From Paenibacillus sp. OK003 (GTDB taxonomy: Bacteria > Bacillota > Bacilli > Paenibacillales > Paenibacillaceae): DNA of 64,000 nt. A program made the translations under genes and the position numbers. Positions within the stretch are counted from its first letter, which is position 1. Each line of letters begins with the position of its first letter. Shown here piece by piece: positions 53,391 through 61,784 of this stretch. Location: contig NZ_FOBD01000015.1 in assembly GCF_900109515.1 (NCBI RefSeq), positions 118,459 through 182,458 of the forward strand, given 5' to 3'. A model generated the notes under the pieces. That model saw only the letters and a list, made by a program, of their open reading frames with translations. It did not search any database and was not told where the DNA came from.

Positions 53391-54725
53391 TCATCCAAAC
53401 GCTTCACAACAAGTGTGCTGTCTCTCCACTCGGCGCAGCTTCGTTATTCCCGGTTCAAACGTATAAGGAACGAATATGATCTCGGGTATAGTGCATTCCA
53501 GCCGCTCTCCCAGCTTCGTCAGCTCCCGCTTCACACAAAATTCCACCTGCTGCATCCCTTCTCCTCCTCCGAGCCGAAGCGATACTTCCAACATCCCGCT
53601 ACCTCGCTGTACGACGCGATAATGCTCAATAGCTGGAGAGGCTGCAATCACCGCACGCGTAACAAAATCCGGGAATACAGGTACGGCTTCGCCCGTTTGT
53701 CGATGTGGAAAATAAAGCGTGTCATCACAGCGGCCTTCGATACGCTCAATGGCAGTGAATGGAGACCCACAGGCACAAGGAACCGCTGCCTCGGTCAAAA
53801 TGTCGTTCAGTCGATACCGGATAATCGGCTGTGAGGTTCTGGAGAAGTCCGTGATTACAGGCACGAACCTCCGGGTCGTGGGGTCAATGAACTCTTTTTC
53901 AATATGAACGATATCTTCATTCAAATGCAAAGTACCTAAGCCACAGGTTGCGCCCAGAAATCCTTCCGTACACTGGTACACCTGATGAATGGTTTGCCCA
54001 AAAACACTCTCCAGCACCTTGCGATCCAGGGGGTCCAGCACTTCAGCAACCGAAATGATTTTGTCCGGTACAGTGGTCAATGTGCCTGACGTATAAGCCT
54101 CAGCCAACATTCTCAGCATGGAGGGCGGCGCTACCCATACGGTGGGTCGGTATGTTTCCATACGTTCAACCAAGGTATCGACACGCTCCAGCAAATCAAA
54201 ATATTGAAATCGCAGCTTACCCCGCTGCACCGATTCATACAGATTACTGTTGGCCCGGAGGAAAAAGGCGATCTTGGCAGGCTTCCACAGTCCGCCAGGC
54301 AGGAGCTTGGCCAACACAGTCCCTGTCCACGCATCCTGCTCACGATCACTCACCAGAAACACCCCCCGGTTGCCCGATGTGCCTGAGGACAAGCCTACCG
54401 TCACGCCCTGAACGGATGGCTTGAAATCACGCGTTTCCTCACTTTCCCCGGCGAGAGCCATCGCTTCGCCCTTGGAAATGCCCACCGTGTTGAGCCGATC
54501 GAAATGCTGCATCATGATCGTTTTGTCAATCAGCGGAAAGCTTCTCCAGTTGGATGCATCCACATCACCCCACCACTCCCGGTAAAAAGCGGACTTTTTA
54601 CGAACCCGTTCCACTTGCCGAATGATCTGGCGTTCCTGCCAGCGTTCAAGCTGCGCTCGTGTTTTCCATTTTCTCAATCCCCGTGCAAGTGCATAATGGT
54701 AGACAATACGCAGTGTACTGCTCAT
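53391..54725 (-). CDS. PaaK/F390-synthetase-like adenylate-forming enzyme
   Basis: A 444-residue protein of the phenylacetate-CoA ligase / coenzyme F390 synthetase-related group. The ATP-binding motif GLSSGTSGNRG lies at residues 111-121, then a second motif YQCTEGFLGATCGLGTLHLNED and ITDFSRTSQPIIRYRLNDI, as in PaaK-type ligases. It should activate a carboxylate with ATP and pass it to CoA or another nucleophile. The TIGR02304 putative adenylate-forming group is the closest named fit I can offer, from memory only. It overlaps the MBL gene by 4 bases. Confidence 0.82.
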   Translation of the reverse strand: MSSTLRIVYHYALARGLRKWKTRAQLERWQERQIIRQVERVRKKSAFYREWWGDVDASNWRSFPLIDKTIMMQHFDRLNTVGISKGEAMALAGESEETRDFKPSVQGVTVGLSSGTSGNRGVFLVSDREQDAWTGTVLAKLLPGGLWKPAKIAFFLRANSNLYESVQRGKLRFQYFDLLERVDTLVERMETYRPTVWVAPPSMLRMLAEAYTSGTLTTVPDKIISVAEVLDPLDRKVLESVFGQTIHQVYQCTEGFLGATCGLGTLHLNEDIVHIEKEFIDPTTRRFVPVITDFSRTSQPIIRYRLNDILTEAAVPCACGSPFTAIERIEGRCDDTLYFPHRQTGEAVPVFPDFVTRAVIAASPAIEHYRVVQRGSGMLEVSLRLGGGEGMQQVEFCVKRELTKLGERLECTIPEIIFVPYTFEPGITKLRRVERQHTCCEAFG

Positions 54726-55573
54726 ATGTGCTCACCCCAAGCATTTAGCGCTTCATGGCAATGACTGGGCACAATCCGAAGCGCTGGAAACTGCTGATGC
54801 AACTGAACGAGTCTGTCAAAATTCCTTCGATACGCCTGACGATCCGACATAATGATTCCAGCGAGTGCGTGAGGTCTGCGTTGCTCCTGAAAAGCACGAC
54901 TCGACCACACCGCGTCCGCGCACAGAAAATAGTCATGTGACTCCGTACTGAGCAAAATGCCCATCATGCCTTCCGCATGACCCGATACGTCAACACCCAG
55001 CAGACTGCCATCACCGAAAATATCGTATACCTCGGAAAAAGGAAAAACCTCACCCGCTATCACCCATCGCTCCGGCTGCTTCGTAACAGGCAATGATCGG
55101 GCATCAAAGTCCTCTGGCAGCAGCCCGGACAGAAACCCTGCCTTTACAGCCGCAATGGGGCCAAGTGAACGCACGGCGTCATAGGCTCTTGGCAGATAGA
55201 TCAATTGCGCCTGTGGGAAATCCCGCACACCTGCAATATGATCCCCATGAAAGTGCGAGAGGATGATGTACCGAATATCCGAAGCTTCCAGTCCTAAACG
55301 AGCCAGAAAATGTACCGCACTGTCTTCTTCACGATAGACCACAGGTGTAATATGACGATACAGCGCGTTTGGCAAGCGGGCGGTTTCCTTGAAAAAACGG
55401 GAGCTATATCCCGTGTCCAGCAGAATCGGACCATGTACAGGATGAATGATGCACGCAAAGCCGGCCGGAAAGGCCACCGGACGCAAACTTCCACCACGCA
55501 GCGTCAGAAACTCCGGATGTGTGCAATAACCCGCTGCTCCAAGATGAAGCTTTACCGAAGTTGTTGTCAGCAT
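54722..55573 (-). CDS. MBL-fold metallo-hydrolase
   Basis: A 283-residue metallo-beta-lactamase-fold enzyme with HFHGDH at residues 107-112, His199 (DVSGHAEG), Asp220 (LCADAVW) and a C-terminal His in IVPSHCHEALN, completing a two-metal site. Relatives include quorum-quenching lactonases (AiiA-like) and glyoxalase II-type thioesterases. In this operon it could hydrolyse a thioester or lactone intermediate. GGAGGG precedes the ATG; it overlaps the epimerase gene by 7 bases. Confidence 0.88.
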   Translation of the reverse strand: MLTTTSVKLHLGAAGYCTHPEFLTLRGGSLRPVAFPAGFACIIHPVHGPILLDTGYSSRFFKETARLPNALYRHITPVVYREEDSAVHFLARLGLEASDIRYIILSHFHGDHIAGVRDFPQAQLIYLPRAYDAVRSLGPIAAVKAGFLSGLLPEDFDARSLPVTKQPERWVIAGEVFPFSEVYDIFGDGSLLGVDVSGHAEGMMGILLSTESHDYFLCADAVWSSRAFQEQRRPHALAGIIMSDRQAYRRNFDRLVQLHQQFPALRIVPSHCHEALNAWGEHI

Positions 55574-56562
55574 GATTCAGCCCTCCACCAGTCTGCAAAT
55601 TGTTGTAACCCCTCATCAATGGACAACCGAGGCACATATCCCAGCTTCTCACGGGCATCCGTAATATCCAGCGTCTGCGGGATAGATAATGAACCAACCG
55701 TATACCGCGTCAATTGAGGTTCACCTAACGCAGGAATCAAGCGGTGTACACGTTCAAGTACTGCGGCTGCTCCGTATGCTGCTCGGTAGGGAATATTTCG
55801 ACGGTGTAAAGACATTTCCAGCTTTCCAAACAACGTGCTCACCAAATCCTGAAACGGTCTCGGATCTCCATTGGAAATATTGTAGGCACGACCCAGCACT
55901 TCTGTCTTAGCATCCCTGCATAACAACAGCGCATCCACCACGTTATCCACACAAGTCAGGTCAATGAGTGCCTGTCCGCCTCCGATCATAGGTACACCCG
56001 ATTTGGCATTTGCTGCAACGATTCTGGGAAAAAGGGTCTGGTCATATGGACCAAAAATAGCTCTCGGACGAATCATGATCGATGGAAGTCCATTAGCATG
56101 AGCCTGCAAAACCACTTGCTCAGCGAGCCGCTTGGTGGCTGCGTAATGATTGGCTGGTTTGGCTGGCAAGGGGTCATTCTCGTGTATGTCATATCGCGGA
56201 CTATAGTTAAAATATAGGCTCGGCGTTGATACGTGAATGAAGCGCTGTACGCCACCTTTCATACAACGATCCACCAAATTTTGTGTCCCCTCCACATTAC
56301 TGCTGTAAAAATCCCGGTATTTGCCCCATGGCGACGATAACGCCGCGCAGTGAAACACAACATCCTGACCCGAACAGGCCTCATTCACTGCCTCCTGATC
56401 CCGTATATCTCCGTTATAAAATCGAATGCCTGCTGCCTCCAGCTGTGCACCGTGCTTTGGCTGGCGTCCCATACCCGTAACTTCCCAGCCTTGCTCTGCA
56501 AGTCGTATCGCCAAATGCCTGCCCAGACATCCGGTTGCTCCTGTAACCAATGCTCTATTCAT
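55567..56562 (-). CDS. NAD-dependent epimerase/dehydratase (3-beta-HSD / OleD-like)
   Basis: A 331-residue extended SDR. TGATGCLG (residues 7-14) binds NAD(P), Ser112/Thr113 and Tyr140-x3-Lys144 (YAATK) form the active site. Its length and the style of VEGTQNLVDRCMKGGVQRFIHVSTPSLYF resemble the 3-beta-hydroxysteroid dehydrogenase group, which includes OleD, the reductase of 2-alkyl-3-ketoacids in olefin/beta-lactone synthesis. Its ATG overlaps the ATP-grasp stop codon (ATGA). Confidence 0.88.
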   Translation of the reverse strand: MNRALVTGATGCLGRHLAIRLAEQGWEVTGMGRQPKHGAQLEAAGIRFYNGDIRDQEAVNEACSGQDVVFHCAALSSPWGKYRDFYSSNVEGTQNLVDRCMKGGVQRFIHVSTPSLYFNYSPRYDIHENDPLPAKPANHYAATKRLAEQVVLQAHANGLPSIMIRPRAIFGPYDQTLFPRIVAANAKSGVPMIGGGQALIDLTCVDNVVDALLLCRDAKTEVLGRAYNISNGDPRPFQDLVSTLFGKLEMSLHRRNIPYRAAYGAAAVLERVHRLIPALGEPQLTRYTVGSLSIPQTLDITDAREKLGYVPRLSIDEGLQQFADWWRAESC

Positions 56563-57857
56563 TGTTGTTCACCGTTCCATTCTATGTCGTGAGTCAAAGC
56601 TTCAGTCAGCGAGAACTTATGTTTCCTTGCCAGCCGCCAGGCGGAGAGTACAATGGCAAATTGCTCAAACAAAGGTTTCACATCGTGTCTCAGATACACC
56701 ACATCCTTCGTTCCCCGCCAGGCTGTCATCCATGTCCGCAGGCTGCCCTTCCCCCAGAGCTGCTGCAATCCACTTCCCAGCATCGGAAGCATCAACATCG
56801 CTTTGCTTCCTGGTTTGGGGATAATCACCTTTGCTGCTTTCACCCGTTCTTCAGGTGCAATTAAAGCACGTACCAAGCCATCACCTGGGTAAAATAGATG
56901 GATTCCACTGGTCGCCCTCGGATTACACTCAATGGCATACACTTGTCCGTCCTCTGTTTCGATAAAATCAAAACCAATCTGCCCGCTAAACCCTGTCGCC
57001 TGTACAAACTGCCTTACCCACTCGTAAATTCCTTCATGCTCCACATGTTCAAAAAAAACACTCGCCCCTACGCTGCCCGTTCGATAGCGACTTTCGTAGG
57101 TCGTATGTGCAACGATTGTCCCTTCATAAGCTACGCTGTATGTACATAACATTTGCCCGGCAACATAAGCCTGTGCAACCCAAGGGGAAGCCGAGGATAT
57201 TTCCGTGTCACCAGGAGGATCATTCTGTAAACGGTGCTGCTTCATTTTACCTGCGTATATCTTCTGATCAGGTGCGTCTCCATCAAAGTCTGTTGTGGAG
57301 GATATCGGCGGCATACGAACTCTGGTAGCAAAACGGGAGTATACGGGCTTCCATACCCATTCCCCTTCTATATCCAGATCAGCCTGCGCTTCCATCCATT
57401 CCTGCCGACTGTTGATCAGACGGGTATCCGGCACCGAAAGGCCAAACGACTCTGCAAGCTGGATAAAGTGATATTTATGATGCAATTCATGCAGCTGCTC
57501 TATAGGCGAAACAAGTACATGGCAGTGATCACGCAGCCGCTCTGCTCCTTGAGCAATATAAAAAACTTCTTCACACATCGGAATCAACAAGTCGATCTGC
57601 CAGGCTTGAACCAGACGCTCCATCTCCAACAAGTAATTCTCTGTTTCATGACGTGGAGATGGAACCATGAAGCACTGCTCCACCGCACTGGACAATCTGC
57701 ACAAATGACGCACCACGCTCTCCGCGACGTAAACCCGGTGACCCGCACGATGAAGCATTCGCGCCAGATCGAGCGTTACCGGAGCCCGGCCGCCTGTGAG
57801 CAGCACATTTAAGGACGTGGATGCTTGATGTCCATTCTTCGTGAATCTAGTAGTCAA
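56559..57857 (-). CDS. ATP-grasp domain ligase
   Basis: A 432-residue ATP-grasp protein. The N-terminal preATP domain (SLNVLLTGGRAPVTLDLARMLHRAGHRVYVAE) is followed by HHKYHFIQLAESFGLSVPDTRLI and the nucleotide-binding VWKPVYSRFATRVRMP; the metal-binding motif IGFDFIETEDGQVYAIECNPRATSGIHLF is intact. Such enzymes make an acyl phosphate and join the acyl group to an amine, thiol or hydroxyl. It starts with TTG at 57857, after GGGAGG, inside the end of the KAS III gene. Substrates unknown. Confidence 0.85.
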   Translation of the reverse strand: MTTRFTKNGHQASTSLNVLLTGGRAPVTLDLARMLHRAGHRVYVAESVVRHLCRLSSAVEQCFMVPSPRHETENYLLEMERLVQAWQIDLLIPMCEEVFYIAQGAERLRDHCHVLVSPIEQLHELHHKYHFIQLAESFGLSVPDTRLINSRQEWMEAQADLDIEGEWVWKPVYSRFATRVRMPPISSTTDFDGDAPDQKIYAGKMKQHRLQNDPPGDTEISSASPWVAQAYVAGQMLCTYSVAYEGTIVAHTTYESRYRTGSVGASVFFEHVEHEGIYEWVRQFVQATGFSGQIGFDFIETEDGQVYAIECNPRATSGIHLFYPGDGLVRALIAPEERVKAAKVIIPKPGSKAMLMLPMLGSGLQQLWGKGSLRTWMTAWRGTKDVVYLRHDVKPLFEQFAIVLSAWRLARKHKFSLTEALTHDIEWNGEQQ

Positions 57858-58848
57858 AAATAAGTCCTCCCAGTGACAATCCGGCGGCTGTACCGATCAT
57901 TAGCACCCGATCTCCCCTCTGAATGCGCTGCTGCTTGATCGCTTCATGCAGCCCCATTGGAATGGAAGCGGCAATGGTATTGCCGTGATTTCGAGTAATG
58001 TCCATAAAACGGCCCTCTTCGATTCCCAGCTTCTTGCGGATCAGCCTCATCGCCATGGCACTTCCCTGATGTGGAATCACCAATTGGAAATCCTTCATCT
58101 GATTACCGGTTGCCTGCAACATATCGTCCATAAATGCTGGCAGCAACCTGGAAGCCATACGGAAGATGGCTTGTCCATCCATATGAAAAAGATAGGGCTC
58201 CGGCTGCTCTGCCACATAGTTCGAGGCATGCAGACGAGTGCCCCCACCGGCAATTTCCGAGAAGCGTGCGCCGCGGCTGTACGTTTTCAGCGAAGCATGT
58301 ACAATCTGCGAAGACTCTCCCTCAGCGGATCGTTCAATAATGACAGCAGCCGCTCCATCACCGAACAGGGCAGCACTTTCCTTGTTCGACCAATTCAATC
58401 CCTTCGAAGCGATCTCCGTAGCTACAAGCAGCACCCTTTTATAACGCCCGGCATCCACCATATAGGAGATAACATCCAACCCGTTCAGAAAACTTAAGCA
58501 GGTCGCATCCATGTCAAAAGCCGGTACCCCTGAATCCTGCTGCCCCATCGCCTGCTGAATGAATACCGCCGTACTGGGTAAGGGTTGTTCCTTCGTACCG
58601 CTCGTGCACACCAGACAGTCTATATCTGCGAACGTCAATCCCGCATCGGCAAGTGCGGCTTCAGCAGCCCTCGCTCCCATAAAGGAAGAGGTCTCTACAC
58701 CCGAAGCGTAATGGCGAACACCTACACCTGTTGCTTTGCTGACCCAGCCCGCAGGCACCTGCAAACGGTGATCCAACTCCTCGTCGGTTACTTCCTGTTC
58801 AGGCAAATACTTGCCTGTTCCAACAATTCTCACTCTTCTAAGCTGCAT
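57847..58848 (-). CDS. KAS III-type ketosynthase (first gene of operon)
   Basis: A 333-residue thiolase-fold enzyme. Cys117 (DMDATCLSF), His260 (VIPHQG) and Asn290 (NHGNT) make the complete KAS III triad. It is not placed in a fatty acid synthesis cluster and lacks the usual fabH neighbours, so a secondary role is likely: condensing an acyl-CoA or acyl-ACP with malonyl-ACP or with a second acyl chain, as FabH- and OleA-like enzymes do. GAGGTAGG precedes the ATG. The OleA-specific Glu cannot be judged by eye. Confidence 0.88.
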   Translation of the reverse strand: MQLRRVRIVGTGKYLPEQEVTDEELDHRLQVPAGWVSKATGVGVRHYASGVETSSFMGARAAEAALADAGLTFADIDCLVCTSGTKEQPLPSTAVFIQQAMGQQDSGVPAFDMDATCLSFLNGLDVISYMVDAGRYKRVLLVATEIASKGLNWSNKESAALFGDGAAAVIIERSAEGESSQIVHASLKTYSRGARFSEIAGGGTRLHASNYVAEQPEPYLFHMDGQAIFRMASRLLPAFMDDMLQATGNQMKDFQLVIPHQGSAMAMRLIRKKLGIEEGRFMDITRNHGNTIAASIPMGLHEAIKQQRIQRGDRVLMIGTAAGLSLGGLIFDY

Positions 58849-59387
58849 CTGACCTACCTCTTTCTCTTCTTCTGACTGATCTATATAAGTACAACTAATG
58901 AATATTTACTTACACTAAAACTCCGATGACAGAACAACCTTCCGATGGCTGTTATGGCTAAACAAGATGATGAAATGCTTTAGAGAATGCAGCAGAAGGG
59001 CAGATCTCCCTGTCCCTCCGGGAGGCCACTGAAAAGTCCATAACTTAACTTATAAACAAGATACCCTTCCTCGATTTTTATAAGGAAGGGTATCTTGTTT
59101 GGCTGTATAATTACATTGACATAAAATTCCCTACCAAGATGAAACTTTCATAAAATTATGCCCTTTTGTTTTTATTTACGAGCAAATTTGGAAGTTGATC
59201 TATCCCATCAGTAATTTATCCAGTCTGGTAGGCAACTTTATGTCACTCCCTCCAAACTATTTATCCATGTTATTTACGGATTTTCTCATTTGATCATCTG
59301 TTAGTGTGTAATAAATGATTGTAGTTTATATTGACAAATGTCCTAATTGATTTTTTAATTTAGGAACAACCATCGTTTCAGATTATA
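58849..59387. other. Upstream region of the KAS III operon
   Basis: Immediately upstream the inverted repeat TAAGTA N15 TACTTA (58886-58912) overlaps an AT-rich stretch with TATATA (minus strand, near 58885), a possible promoter and operator. At 58970-59040 a GC-rich segment (AGATCTCCCTGTCCCTCCGGGAGG) looks foreign to the surrounding AT-rich DNA and could be an insertion-sequence scar. The remainder, beyond the terminator at 59054, is plain AT-rich DNA. Confidence 0.35.
59054..59101. terminator. Strong bidirectional terminator-like stem
   Basis: AAACAAGATACCCTTCCT (59054-59071) and AAGGAAGGGTATCTTGTTT form a perfect 17-18-bp stem with a loop of about 10. A T run follows on the plus strand only in part, so the direction is uncertain. 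No obvious gene ends here now, which fits a decayed region. Confidence 0.6.
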
Positions 59388-59591
59388 TTATACATAATTA
59401 ATAGTATATCGCCTCAGCTCTTGATAATCCATTTTATGTTGGAACGAATTGTCCGGATACCCCTGTACAAACCTCTGCTCTGTTGCCATTTCTGCATCTT
59501 CTAATGCCCATACTGCAATATCCGAATCAACTGAGAATTGACGAGCTGTAGTTAGCCTTGCTTCGCCTTGGCTAAGTAAAACATTGACCAT
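59388..59591 (-). pseudogene. Remnant of an SLH-domain protein
   Basis: A 67-codon frame contains DSDIAVWALEDAEMATEQRFVQGYPDNSF, which follows the SLH pattern (WA..A...A...G...GYPDGTF) of a terminal repeat but loses it after PDNSF: QHKMDYQELRRYT where ITRAE is expected. There is no signal peptide and no good ribosome binding site. It is best read as the broken end of a former SLH surface protein gene. Confidence 0.55.
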
Positions 59592-59630
59592 TTAGATATG
59601 TGCGTAAATCAATTTCTTCATTAGGCTTGT

Positions 59631-59826
59631 TTAACTGACCCGACGTGTATTGACGTTCTGCACGTAGGATGCCAGTGGCATTTCGCCTACGACCTCGAAC
59701 TCCTCGACGCGGGTATGCTGCCTGCGCAGTGTCACAACAACACATCCATGATTTATACCCTTCAATGGGGAATTTTACATGGGTGATGGATGAACTTGAG
59801 CCGTTGTTTTGAAAAACATATCAATT
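59631..59826 (-). pseudogene. Frameshifted coding remnant upstream of the SLH fragment
   Basis: In one frame (59826 downward) YVFQNNGSSSSITHVKFPI reads like a secreted beta-rich protein; near 59750 it drifts into nonsense and the coherent text continues in another frame as TLRRQHTRVEEFEVVGEMP, ending with a stop at 59631. This is what a frameshifted gene looks like. With the SLH fragment it may be the remains of one surface protein. No family recognised. Confidence 0.4.
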
Positions 59827-60013
59827 GGTTTATATACACTCCATCACATTATTGGTAATATTATGAATAATACTGCGCATAATTATTTTCGTAACTATTG
59901 TTCATCAATCTTTAAAAAGTGGATATAATCGTTTGAGTTTAATTCGAGCCTGATACGTTTTTGTTTCTTGCAGTTTAAATTTGCTACATTACTTTATATT
60001 GGGAGGATTTTTT

Positions 60014-60367
60014 ATGATAAGGACTATTGTATTCATGCTGACTTCGATGTTGTTCCTTGTGGCATGTTCAAACTCAAATCATGGAGAACTTCAAAGTTGG
60101 GCATTTGATGTTGTAACGTGGAAGAATGGGGTATACAAGGTTACAAATGAAACTGTTACTGAAGTGGAGGACGAAATTGGAATTATTAAAAAACACTCCA
60201 CAAATGAAAGTAATGATTTACCGAATTTGTTTTCCAATAAGTATAAAAAGGGGACAAAATTATTCAAAATAAAGAATTTCGAGACAACCGATTATATCGC
60301 AGTAAAGGATAATGACACCTACTATAAAGCAGAAAGAATGGAAGGAATGAAAACAGCAGCCAATTAA
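60014..60367 (+). CDS. Small lipoprotein
   Basis: A 117-residue lipoprotein. MIRTIVFMLTSMLFLVAC is a signal peptide ending in the lipobox LVAC; the mature part is acidic at first then Lys-rich, with no known domain. GGGAGG and 7 T-rich bases precede the ATG at 60014; a longer frame from 59981 has no support. A TATAAT at 59934-59939 may be its -10 box. It ends in a terminator shared with the converging protease gene. Confidence 0.75.
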   Translation: MIRTIVFMLTSMLFLVACSNSNHGELQSWAFDVVTWKNGVYKVTNETVTEVEDEIGIIKKHSTNESNDLPNLFSNKYKKGTKLFKIKNFETTDYIAVKDNDTYYKAERMEGMKTAAN

Positions 60368-60380
60368 AGCTGCTGTTTTC
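60350..60380 (+). terminator. Terminator overlapping the end of the lipoprotein gene
   Basis: AACAGCAGC / GCTGCTGTT with loop of 8 and TTTTC. The stem spans the stop codon, and the plus and minus strands both could use it. Confidence 0.75.
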
Positions 60381-60392
60381 ATTAAATCATTT

Positions 60393-61448
60393 CTATTGTA
60401 AAGTAGATTCCTCCATTAGTTTCAATTCAGAGATGATCTTATGACTTTGTAAATTTATAAGTTGCTCATTAGCCTCTACTTTAAATATACTCACATCTTC
60501 ATTAATTGGAATATACTCATTGTGGCCAGTTTTCTTTAAATAAAGAATTACACTATCATTTTCAACAAGAGGGGTTGTTCCATGATATTTGACTACAACA
60601 TTTTGGTCTTCACCACCCATCTGATAGAGTGAGACTTTTTGATTGAGTAAAGCAGAGTCACCTTTTAGAACTTCTTGAATATATATTTCGGATTTTTGCT
60701 TATAATCATAAAAATTTTCACCCGTTACAACCGTACCATTTTGGGCTGTTACGTTTGCCTTAACAACCAAATCTGCGTCCCTAGCAAGATCCTTTAAATT
60801 GAGGTACCACTTACTCCAAGATATATCAAGATCAACTAGTTCTTTACCTTCTACAAAGTCGTTTTCATCCAAACCGTATTGTGATGGGGATAAACTATTT
60901 TTATAAATACTGTTTACGGAGTTTTCATCTCCAATTCCAGGAAAATATTGAAGACGAGCAAACGTTCCATCTGATAAAAAAGTTGCTGGGACCATTACTG
61001 ATAATGTTCTTTCTGGAGCATGTGCCAAACCCAGAGCATGACCTAATTCATGCGTCGCAATACTTTGAATTGCATTATCTGTACTGATGTATTCTGATTG
61101 TGAAGTATAAAAACTATTCACCCAAACTTTAACCGATTTAAATGTCTTGTTCGTATTATAGACAGGCTCCATGATCCCATCCCATGTAGCATTAGCTACA
61201 GATTTATTTCCCGCAGTAAAATTGGAATTGGTACCCGACGACAAGGTAACTACCGTCGCATCATTCCATTCTTTTGCTCCAGTAGTCCATAGAGCTTTAT
61301 AAACTGTATTTGAACCATCATTCTGATACGTAATATTTTTACTGCTCCATTTATAACCCAACGTTGGTGTATCTGCGGCAAACACTGAGTTAGCGAGCAA
61401 CATGGTAAGAGAAGATACCAGGAGCACGGATAGAATTTTTTTCTTCAC
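60393..61448 (-). CDS. Secreted matrixin-type (M10-like) zinc metalloprotease
   Basis: A 351-residue protein. MKKKILSVLLVSSLTMLLANSVFA is a Sec signal peptide. The zinc motif HELGHALGLAH (HExxHxxGxxH) near residue 134 is followed by LSVM, the Met-turn, so it is a metzincin. The catalytic domain has TYQNDGSNTVYKALWTTGAKEWNDAT upstream, as in matrixins. A C-terminal part of about 160 residues, beta-rich and unassigned, follows. It starts with GTG 8 bases after GGGAGG. It probably digests extracellular protein. Confidence 0.88.
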   Translation of the reverse strand: MKKKILSVLLVSSLTMLLANSVFAADTPTLGYKWSSKNITYQNDGSNTVYKALWTTGAKEWNDATVVTLSSGTNSNFTAGNKSVANATWDGIMEPVYNTNKTFKSVKVWVNSFYTSQSEYISTDNAIQSIATHELGHALGLAHAPERTLSVMVPATFLSDGTFARLQYFPGIGDENSVNSIYKNSLSPSQYGLDENDFVEGKELVDLDISWSKWYLNLKDLARDADLVVKANVTAQNGTVVTGENFYDYKQKSEIYIQEVLKGDSALLNQKVSLYQMGGEDQNVVVKYHGTTPLVENDSVILYLKKTGHNEYIPINEDVSIFKVEANEQLINLQSHKIISELKLMEESTLQ

Positions 61449-61784
61449 AAATAATTCCTCCCAAAAATTTTAAGTATTTTTCACGCATATAAACCACATA
61501 CAACTTGCAGCGTTTTTGTTGCGCTTTAAACTAAAAATATACTGCGTGTAACTTATCCCTCGGCCCTCCTCTCCGACATTTTTGAGCCTGATCAGACTTC
61601 CTTTGTCAATTCTTGCTGTCTACCTATATAACGTCTCAACTCAACATTTTCTGACGAAAAACTTTTAGTATTTTCATAATATATATTTAATTACATTTAA
61701 TACCTAATTTATCCATAAATCAGATATACTAAGGACGACAAATAATTTAGCTCTAATTCATACAACAATCATCAGGGGAATCTC
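61449..61784. other. Divergent control region of the protease and the ECF sigma gene
   Basis: About 336 AT-rich bases. TATACT near 61725 (plus strand) could be a -10 box for the sigma gene. No ECF-type -35/-10 pair is clear, and no small gene is seen. Confidence 0.35.

Noticed and set aside
52419..58848. Calling the operon a plain OleABCD or fatty acid synthesis locus
   Set aside because: The adenylating enzyme is PaaK-like, ATP-grasp and MBL genes are extra, there is no OleB hydrolase, and no fab genes or ACP lie nearby.
59388..59591. Treating the 67-codon SLH-like frame as an intact small gene
   Set aside because: The SLH pattern breaks off midway, and there is no signal peptide or ribosome binding site.
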